This document shows, piece after piece, positions 34,021 through 64,000 of a DNA stretch of 64,000 nucleotides. The translations under genes and the position numbers were made by a program. Source of the stretch: Gordionus sp. m RMFG-2023 (lineage: Eukaryota; Nematomorpha; Gordioida; Chordodea; Parachordodidae); NCBI RefSeq assembly GCF_954871325.1, contig NC_088777.1:14175366-14239365 (forward strand), given 5' to 3'. The notes beneath the pieces are model-generated. The model had not been told where the DNA came from. It saw only the letters and a list, made by a program, of their open reading frames with translations, and did no database searches. Each line of letters starts with the position of its first letter. Position 1 is the first letter of the stretch.

Positions 34021-34180
34021 TACACCTTTTGAAGGATCTTCAAGTGAACTTAGTAGACTTAGTAAACTTTGTATACTCAGACTCAAAGTTCTAAATTTGT
34101 AATTTTATAATTATATACAGTTAATTGTAATTCTTAAATATCATGATTAATTTAATTTTATTTTATTTATATATTTAAAG

Positions 34181-34956
34181 CCATAGATGACCCACTCGTT
34201 AAAATCATTCAACATACATTTAAACATTTTTATAATCCAACTACCAATATTTGGAGGAAATATCATGCTAGTCGCTTAAATTTAGCGTCAGCAAAAAAGA
34301 AAGTCTCTCAAAATATAGGAAGGGTGCTAACTGCTCCATCACGATTGGAAACAATTGAGCTAGATGGGAATTGTTTTTACCGGTAATTTAAAAATTTAAA
34401 AATAACTTTGGTTGTATTTTTTTACTAATATACATAGAATATGATTTTGTTTCTTTCTTTACCTTAAATTTTAATGATTATATCCTATATTAATTCATAA
34501 TATTATTTTTTTAAAACATTGATAGGCTTTTAGAAACAGTAACATGATTAAATTTTTTAAAAAATAATTAGATGTATAAGTATAGAGATAACAGGAAAAC
34601 AAGACTCCTATGGTTTGATTAGATCACATATGGTCTTACTGATGCTGCAAAAAATAATGATAAAAAATATATTAGATTATACTCAAGGTCAAAATACGTG
34701 TGAAGATGATGTGCAACAGTATATAATAGAAAAGGCAAGTAAGAATGGTGAAAGGGCAACGGATATTGAATTGCGAAGTGTTGCCACACTTCTCAATACC
34801 CCGATATTGGTGTATGCTAGGTATGGAGCTTCATTTTGCTGGCAAATGTATCCACCATTTAAATATGATGATGGAAATATAAAAAAATTTGACCAAAACA
34901 TTTATATTAACAATTCTGAATCCCATTTTGTAAATGTTATTGATTTTGAAGATTAA
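34181..34956 (+). CDS. OTU-type cysteine peptidase carried by the MULE
   Basis: Exon A (from an acceptor at 34180, ...TTTAAAG) reads IDDPLVKIIQHTFKHFYNP, SRLNLASAKKKVSQNIG and LETIELDGNCFYR. A 189-bp intron (34383-34571, GTAATT...AATTAG) splits the next codon. Exon B (34572-34956) reads CISIEITGKQDSYGLIRSHM, DDVQQYIIEKASKNGERATD, IELRSVATLLNTPILVYARY and NNSESHFVNVIDFED then TAA. DGNC holds the catalytic Cys and SESHF the C-terminal His of the OTU fold; LxTPIxVY is the usual central strand. At least 194 codons are open and splice phases match. The first exon or start codon was not found. OTU peptidases cleave ubiquitin-type linkages; in MULEs such accessory peptidases are known but their role is not established. 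Confidence 0.8.
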
Positions 34957-34959
34957 TTA

Positions 34960-35440
34960 CAAATGTTGATATTTTATATTTTTTACCAAAAGTATTTTAG
35001 TTGATTGTATTTGTTTTGTTTTTATGCATATTTTTTATTTATTTATCCTATTTTAACATATTATAAATAGATATATAGACTACAAAGATATCTTTTTTAA
35101 TCATACCATTTTTATATATATTTCATTACAACACCAACACCATATAATCATCCCAATTATTATTTTACTTGGATTAATTTGTATTGCTAATACAATTTTT
35201 ACATTCTAAAAATAAATTTGGAGATTTTTTTAAAATCTGAATTAATCCTCTTTTTTTAAAATCATCAACTCAAAAAAGACTATATAAAAAATTTAATATA
35301 TAACATGAATATCATTTTTTTAAATAAAAAAAATTGCCATCAAATAAGTTTTAATAAAGTATTAACACTGTCGGGGGGGGGGAGGGTATATTATTTTTAT
35401 TTTTTTTATGGTTTTTTTTAAAATCTTTTATTTTTGCCTA
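34960..35440. other. AT-rich MULE interior, nothing coding
   Basis: This follows the OTU stop codon. It includes poly-T tracts and a short poly-G run (35370-35383). No further gene was recognised between the OTU stop and the tandem repeats. Confidence 0.5.
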
Positions 35441-35775
35441 TAAATTTTTTATGGTAAAATATAGGAATTTAATTGCGCATATTTAAATTATATTTAGGAG
35501 AATTTTGCATACAAATTTAATTTTTTTTGTGGTAAAATATTTAAGTTATTTTTTGGAGAATTTTTCCTACAAATTTAATTTTTTTGTGATAAAATATAGG
35601 AATTATTAATTCTTATATTTTAGGTAAATTTTGCCTACAAATTTAATTTTTTTTGTGGTAAAATATTTAAGTTATTTTTAGGAGATTTTGCATACAAATT
35701 TAATTTTTTTTGTGGTAAAATATTTAAGTTATTTTTAGGAGAATTTTGCCTACAAATTTAATTTTTTATTTAAAT
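35440..35775. repeat. ~60-70-bp tandem repeat, about five units
   Basis: The unit contains TAGGAGAATTTTGC, TACAAATTTAATTTTTTTTG and TGGTAAAATATTTAAGTTAT. It lies inside the MULE downstream of the OTU gene. 35776-36120 continues as AT-rich DNA with short repeats of AAATATAGTATTAAAT. Confidence 0.8.
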
Positions 35776-36120
35776 CTAATTTTTATTAATTTTGCATTAG
35801 GGATAAAATAGACCCCACCTTTGAAGTTTAAGTGATTTTTAACATTTCTAGTGAAGGGTTAAATCGAAATATAGTATTAAATGACGCAATTAAATATAGT
35901 ATTAAAATTTATACACGAAATATAGTATTAAATAAATTTTATTCATTAAATTGAAATATATTATTGAAGTTAATACAATCATTTATAAAATGAATAAAAA
36001 TGTCCAATCATAAATTTTTAAAATTAAATTAATTTAGGTAAATTAATTAAGAACATTATGGGAGCTCATTAAGAGAAATTTATTTTTTAAACTCTATTTA
36101 AAAAAATAATATCAAAAGAT

Positions 36121-36535
36121 ATAATTTATAAATTTCAACAAATTCAATAAAAAAATTTATATAAAAAATGAGTAATTGTTTGTAAATTTGAAGCTTGCTA
36201 GGGATTGTTGTGTGCCAATTTTATAGAATAAGTCATCACAAGGTAAGATCTTTAATGTTTCCAAGTAACCTTTAAAATAAAACATACATTATAATTTATA
36301 AATTCAATAAAAAAAATTATATAAAAAATGAGCAATTGTTTGTAGATTTGAAGCTTGTTAGGGATTGTTGTGTGTCAATTTTATAGAATAAGTCATCACA
36401 AGGTAAGAACTTTAATGTTCCCAGGTAACCTTTAAAATAAGACATACAATATAATTTATAAATTTCAACATAAATTTAATAAAAAAATTTATATAAAAAA
36501 TGAGTAATTGTTTGTAAATTTGAAGCACAAGGTAA
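36121..36535. repeat. ~165-bp tandem repeat, 2.5 units
   Basis: Units start ATAATTTATAAATT at 36121, 36291 and 36451. They share AATTGTTTGTARATTTGAAGC, AGGGATTGTTGTGTG and AGTCATCACAAGGTAAGA. It adjoins the right terminal repeat of the MULE. Confidence 0.85.
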
Positions 36536-36585
36536 GATTTATTCTTTACTCAATCATTCTAAATTTCTTAATTCATAGCCATCTT

Positions 36586-37765
36586 AAGATTTATGTAATT
36601 TAAATTTCCATATTGCTTTATAACATCTTGTAAATCTTTATAGGATAAAAATATATCTCCTTTTTTCATATTTAAAAGAAGAGTTTTTAAATCTATTAAA
36701 AAGGTTTATAAATTTGTCTATATCAACAATTTACCTTTGGTATGAACTATTTTTGAGTCAACTAAATTTGGGAAATAAGTAAGGTATTACTATGGTAGTA
36801 CTTTTTGGTGACATTCTAAAATCTGATATATAAAGATCTATGTAATTTAAATTTTCATATTGCTTTATAGCATCTTGTAAATCTTTATAGGATAAAAATA
36901 TATCTCCTTCTTTCATATTTGAAAGAAGAGTTTTTAAATCTATTAAAAAGGTTTATAAATTTGTTTATATCAACAATTTACCTTTGGTGTGAACTATTTT
37001 TGAGTCAACTAAATATTGGGAAATAAGTAAGGTATTACTATGGTAGTAATTTTTGGTCACATTCTAAAATCTGATATATAAAGGTTTATGCAATTTAAAT
37101 TTTCATATTGCTTTTTAGCATCTTGTAAATCTTTATAGGATAAAAATATATCTCCTTCTTTCATATTTAAAAGAAGAGTTTTTAAATCTATTAAAAAGGT
37201 TTATAAATTTGTCTATATCAACAATTTACCTTTGGTATGAACTATTTTTGAGTCAACTAAATATTGGGAAATAAGTAAGGTATTACTATGGTAGTACTTT
37301 TTGGTGACATTCTAAAATCTGATATATAAAGATTTATGCAATTTAAATTTTCATATTGCTTTATAGCATCTTGTAAATCTTTATAGGATAAAAATATATC
37401 TCCTTCTTTCATATTTAAAAGAAGAGTTTTTAAATCTATTAAAAAGGTTTATAAATTTGTTTAAATTTACCTTTGGTATGAACTATTTTTGAGTCAACTA
37501 AATATTGGGAAATAAGTAAGTTTGGTGACATTCTAAAATCTGATATATAAAGATTTATGTATTTTAAATTTTTATATTGCTTTATAGTTTACTAAATTTC
37601 GTCCACGATATTATTTATACATCCATTTTATTATAAATACAAATTTTAAATGATTCGTTAAATTTTCATAACTTTTTTATCGATTCGGAAAATGGGTATA
37701 AATAAGAAAAAATATAACTTTTATTTCTTGCTAATACGCCATTTGGCGTAAGTCTATCATCTCCC
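36586..37765 (-). repeat. MULE right terminal repeat with four tandem 247-bp units
   Basis: Units begin at about 36586, 36833, 37081 and 37329 (the last is shortened to ~221 bp). A partial fifth at 37550 runs into the outer terminal repeat, which ends at 37765. Each unit, reverse-complemented, equals the left repeat segment 28900-29150, i.e. the transposase upstream module plus its first codons. The left end has this segment once. Confidence 0.9.
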
Positions 37766-37774
37766 ATTTTATTC

Positions 37775-38350
37775 ATTAGTGTCTGGCGACATAAAATTGT
37801 TGTACGTGGATAGATTTTTAATCATCATGGTAAATGATGGATTATCAACTAAGGACATTGGCTGAACTGTATAAATTATAAAATCAACAATAACTTTATC
37901 AGCCAATTTCTGAGAAATATTGTCATTTGCATTATTAATTAATTTGGTTTGAATTGAATTAGTCTTTTTGGATGTAGAGTCGCTTATACCAAAATTATTT
38001 AGATGTTTCTCCATTTCCTTAAAACTCATGAACAGTCTTATAAAATAAATATTATTAGAATGTAAAAATGACAATTTACCTTTAGGTGTTTCTTGAGGTT
38101 ATAGCTACTGGATTGATTTGAGGAAATATTTTTTTTGGCATTTTAAACAAATAAATTTGAAACCAGTTTTGGTTATATATTTATTTAAAAAAAATTTCAA
38201 ATCTAGGGAATGGGAAATTTGTATTATAGCTATTAAGAACATTTTCTTCCCTGGTATCTTCCATTTCATTAACATCATTGTCTGAATCACTTTCAACGAT
38301 TTGGATATCCATAGGCGATGACATTTTAAATTATTAACACGTGATTTAGG
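37775..38350 (-). pseudogene. hAT-3 transposase N-terminal part (BED-like finger)
   Basis: Minus strand: TKTGFKFICLKCQKKYFLKS (the CxxC of a BED-type zinc finger), then SSYNLKKHLK-like text in a second frame, and KLADKVIVDFIIYTVQPMSL with VDNPSFTMMIKNLS, the typical hAT N-terminal region. With 28280-28640 it makes up the transposase of hAT-3, now separated by the MULE. Confidence 0.7.
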
Positions 38351-38853
38351 TTTATAATACAAATGAAAATATAAATTACAAATTGAAATTATATTTTAAT
38401 TTCAAAATTAAATAATAAATCATAAAAATTATATTTAATTATGATATTATATTTAAATTTTCATGTTTACGCTTACCTTCATTATATTTTTCAAAAAAGT
38501 AGCGCGCTAAAAAATTAAATAATTAAAAAAAAAGTAGCCGCTATTAGCTATAGCTACTAAAAAAGTTAACGGGCTAATTAGAGCGCTACAAGTAGCGCGC
38601 TACTTTAACAACTCTGATAAAGGACAATGATTTTGGAGATTAAAGAATATAAAAATCATCTGCTTTTAAATTAAAATAAATAACAGAAAATATAATAAAT
38701 GACATTCATAAATGTTGACATCTTAAAAACACCAGACCCTTCAATATGTCAGATTTAACTGACATGTAGCTTTGACAAATGCCTGTCCACATTTTTGGAG
38801 AACGGCAACATAAATTTATTAAAAATTTTTTTTTTAATGCTAGCAAAATATCC

Positions 38854-61626
<22,773 letters not shown>

Positions 61627-61834
61627 GTATAAGTTACGTTTTTCAAACCCAGATAACGCGAAAGGTTGCATAATTATACTGTATAAATTTTCTAACCTCG
61701 TTTTATTCTGGAATTGAATATTGAGTCAAAATCAAAATTGTAACTTTAGGGGTCTCCCCACTCACTTTTACAATTAATTTTAAGAAAGATTAAATATACT
61801 TCCTTTATGATAATATATAGAATATAGTTCTTAA

Positions 61835-62448
61835 TTCACGCTGTGCTAATCCACAAATTTTTCATCGACCGGATGCAATATCTTTCTATATTCATATAAA
61901 ACCGATTCTATACCGATCTGATATTTGGGTTGATTTTTATTTACCACTTATCTTTAAATTCAAACCAATGTCGTAACAATGTTTTTATGCAAAAGAAATA
62001 ACTAACTGTAAACTATGAACAAAACATGAAGCACTTTGAAATTTTCGGTTTCTCATGGCCAAGGAGATACTTGATTCATTATCATGAATGATTATGTGCA
62101 TCTTGTTTTCTTTATTCCCTAAGGTAAACTATCTCATTTAAAATATAGGCAATGTTTATGGCTGAATATTATTGGTTAAATATTTTTTAAATATTTTTAA
62201 AATTTTTTTGTTAACGAAAAAAAATAATATTACATATTTCTTTAAAAATTACATAAAAATTGAATCTTGGTTCTTTTGATTCATTTATTATTATTATTAT
62301 TATGGATATATAATTATATATACAAAATGCAATCATACGAAAACCAATAATAATATCAGATTGGATCGGTTTTTTCAAAATATAGGCTCTATCCAATTTT
62401 TTTAAAAACGTAAATATCAGCCAGATATTTATTACCGGCACAGTCCTA
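61835..62448. mobile_element. hAT MITE family A, copy 3 (EFL1 intron 9)
   Basis: A diverged copy: the left end is worn (TTCACGCTGTGCTAATCCAC) and the right end is CCGGCACAGTCCTA. Flanks GTTCTTAA (61827-61834) and GTTCTTAT (62449-62456) agree at 7 of 8. Confidence 0.75.
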
Positions 62449-62618
62449 GTTCTTATTATAATATTAAATAGATGGATTCATGTTTTATTTTTTAGAATCG
62501 ATATAGTAAGTGACAGCTGAACATTGGAAATTTATTTTAAAAATAAAAAAATTAACACAAATGCACTGAGTAATTAATTACGTTTTGTTCACACTTTATA
62601 AAAACGCTCACTTTTTAA

Positions 62619-64000
62619 TAGGGCTGTGCCGATCCACATATTTTTCACCGATCCGATCCGATATTTTCTGATATTGCTTCAAAACCGATACCGTTCCGAT
62701 ATTTTTACTTATTTTTAATCACCCCCGTTTGAACCAAATGTAATTAGGAATCAATATTTTTTATGCAAAAAATCGAATTATGAATAATTTAATTTTTTTA
62801 TTTCTACAATTAAAACTATAATAAAAAAATATATATTTAATAATATATCTTATGTTGGAATTATAAAATTGTAATATTTTATATATAAAATTATAATATA
62901 TTAGATTTTTTTAATAAATATGAGATCTAGATTTTCTGGAAATAAGCTTCTACGATATGGACTATCTATATCTCCTGCCGTACTGAAGGCAGACTCAGAT
63001 GATTTCGCAGATAACGCATTTTAATTATCTTTGTCTTTTGTAAATTATTTCCATTATTCAGATTAGAGGTCTGCACCCAATGTTTTAAAAAAATTTAACC
63101 CTCCCACCCAGCCAGCCCATTGTTTTTAAAAACATATATACCCACCCACCTATTTGTCTAAAATTCCTTACCCGCCCGCCCATTAGTCTAAAATTTTTTA
63201 CCCGCCCGCCCATTATTTATAAAAAAATTTTAACCCAAGCTCGTTTATAAAATTTAATTATGGTCATTTTTTCATTTTTTTAAGCATCTAATAAAAATAT
63301 TTCAGCATTACACCTCTACAAAAAGTTTATAATTTAGGAAATTAATATAAATATAAAAATAATTAATTTAAATTATGGACAATTTATTTGATCAAATTGA
63401 ATATTTATGAAAAAAATATAAATGTAAAATTAATATTATATGTAATTATAATGCAAAAATAATATTGAATCGACATTTTCTGGATTCAAACACGTTTTTC
63501 TTTGTTCTAAAAATCTGCCAGTAATGCTAAATCCGCCTTCGGAAGAAGCACTAGAAAAGTTTTATTACATTCCCATAAAAGGAAATTTTTAATAGACAAA
63601 AATGTTTATTTATTCTAAGAAAAAAGTTTTATTGTTTTACATAATATAGTTAGGTAAATGTTCTTCACTTAAAAAAACGATTGGTACAATAAAAAAATTA
63701 ATATTGTTATATATCATTTAAACAATTATTTTTTTTAGTTTGTTTTTGAACAAAAATTTTAAATTTCCTTAACCCGCCCGCCCATTGTTTAAATTTCTTA
63801 ACCCGCTCACCCAGCCCGCCCATAGTTTTAAATTTTTTTAACTTGCCCGCCCGCCTGCCCATTTTCGAAAAATTTTTTACCGTGGGCGGACGGGCCAAAA
63901 CCCCGCCTAATGCAGACCTCTAGTTCAGATACCATATTTAAAAAAATTCTTTTTTTTAAAGTATAAATGAAAAAATTGGCGTTATTTAAAAAGATTTAAA
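62619..64000 (-). mobile_element. hAT family A element, copy 4, running off the window
   Basis: Begins TAGGGCTGTGCCGATCCACA. The minus strand at about 62935-63010 reads SSESAFSTAGDIDSPYRRS, a hAT C-terminus, so this copy shows which transposase family the MITEs derive from. It is split by 63064-63922 and resumes at 63923. Confidence 0.82.
63064..63922 (-). mobile_element. hAT element, hAT-10, nested in family A copy 4
   Basis: Ends TAGAGGTCTGCA and TGCAGACCTCTA. Flanks ATTCAGAT (63056-63063) and GTTCAGAT (63923-63930) agree at 7 of 8, and an uninterrupted family A copy (50657 region) shows the empty site. Both sides carry CCCGCCCGCCCATT repeats, GC islands in AT-rich DNA. The minus strand at about 63480-63560 reads SSASSEGGFSITGRFLEQRK, then LNPENVDSILFL, a hAT C-terminus. 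The 63707-63898 minus frame is an artefact of the GC repeats. Confidence 0.9.

Larger units (their letters stand above)
28715..37765 (+). mobile_element. Mutator-like element (MULE) with transposase and OTU peptidase
   Basis: A perfect 9-bp duplication ATTTTATTC (28706-28714, 37766-37774) flanks terminal inverted repeats that start GGGAGATGATAGACTTACG. 9-bp duplications and long terminal repeats are the Mutator hallmark. The left repeat runs about 475 bp (to ~29190) and includes the start of the transposase gene; the right one contains four tandem copies of a 247-bp part of it. Contents in order on the + strand: transposase (29095 on), a hAT insertion (31038-33521), the transposase tail, a promoter-like module, an OTU cysteine peptidase gene (34181-34956), AT-rich DNA and tandem repeats. 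Without the hAT it is about 6.6 kb. Confidence 0.92.
28039..38617 (-). mobile_element. hAT transposon, hAT-3 (outer layer of a nest)
   Basis: Left end CAGAGTTGTTAAACGCTACT, right end ...AGTAGCGCGCTACTTTAACAACTCTG in inverted orientation. Both ends are rich in GTAGC/GCTAC words. Flanks ATAAAAAA (28031-28038) and ATAAAGGA (38618-38625) agree at 6 of 8. Without the Mutator-like insertion the element is about 1.5 kb, with the transposase C-terminus at the left and N-terminus at the right. The right end lies 236 bp before the EFL1 start codon. Confidence 0.85.

Noticed and set aside
35100-36120. Possible third MULE gene after OTU
   Set aside because: Only AT-rich and tandem-repeat DNA was found; no open frame longer than background.
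36586-37549. CRISPR-like regular repeats
   Set aside because: The units are 247 bp, directly abutting, and inverted copies of a MULE end; there are no short repeats with unique spacers.
63707-63898. 63-codon minus-strand frame rich in Gly, Lys and Arg
   Set aside because: It translates the CCCGCC subterminal repeats of hAT-10.

Overview
The window is AT-rich animal DNA; a rough estimate is about three quarters A+T. The evidence for an animal is short spliceosomal introns, a spliced THAP-domain gene, and an animal-like mix of transposons (hAT relatives of ZMYM1, piggyBac, Helitron, Gypsy, APE-type LINE). The sequence does not identify the species. An invertebrate with a compact-exon, transposon-laden genome fits best.

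The only clear host gene is EFL1, the elongation-factor-2-like GTPase that frees eIF6 from the 60S ribosomal subunit together with SBDS. It lies on the + strand. Nine exons (38854-61626) can be traced, and all have matching splice phases and no stops. They encode about 483 residues, roughly the first 40-45% of the family length; the rest must lie beyond base 64000. Its large introns (about 8.3, 2.0, 8.2 and 2.2 kb) are packed with hAT elements, MITEs and a piggyBac relic.

Layout: 1-3.3 kb is a 1.2-kb-arm palindrome whose outer ends are fragments of a Helitron Rep gene. 3.6-8.7 kb is a homopurine satellite split by a short Gypsy element (target duplication GAAAG). 8.97-10.06 kb is a Helitron 3' end with a Rep fragment. 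10.1-12.4 kb is an internally deleted LINE with a CRE-bearing 5' end. 13.08-15.09 kb is a hAT with a perfect 8-bp duplication, inserted in a Myb/SANT-like exon. 15.68-20.22 kb is a young Gypsy element with 147-bp LTRs. 21.2-21.6 kb is a THAP pseudogene. 22-25.3 kb holds degenerate satellites and a 5'-truncated LINE. 25.70-27.81 kb is another hAT.

28.04-38.62 kb is a three-level nest: a hAT (31038-33521) inside a Mutator-like element (28715-37765) inside an older hAT (28039-38617). All three levels have recognisable target duplications. The nest ends 236 bp before the EFL1 start codon.

The most interesting part is the Mutator-like element. It carries a decayed DDE/SWIM transposase and, separately, an apparently undamaged, spliced OTU-type cysteine peptidase gene. 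A ~100-bp module lies upstream of both genes and is amplified fourfold in the right terminal repeat. This suggests a two-gene transposon with a shared control element.
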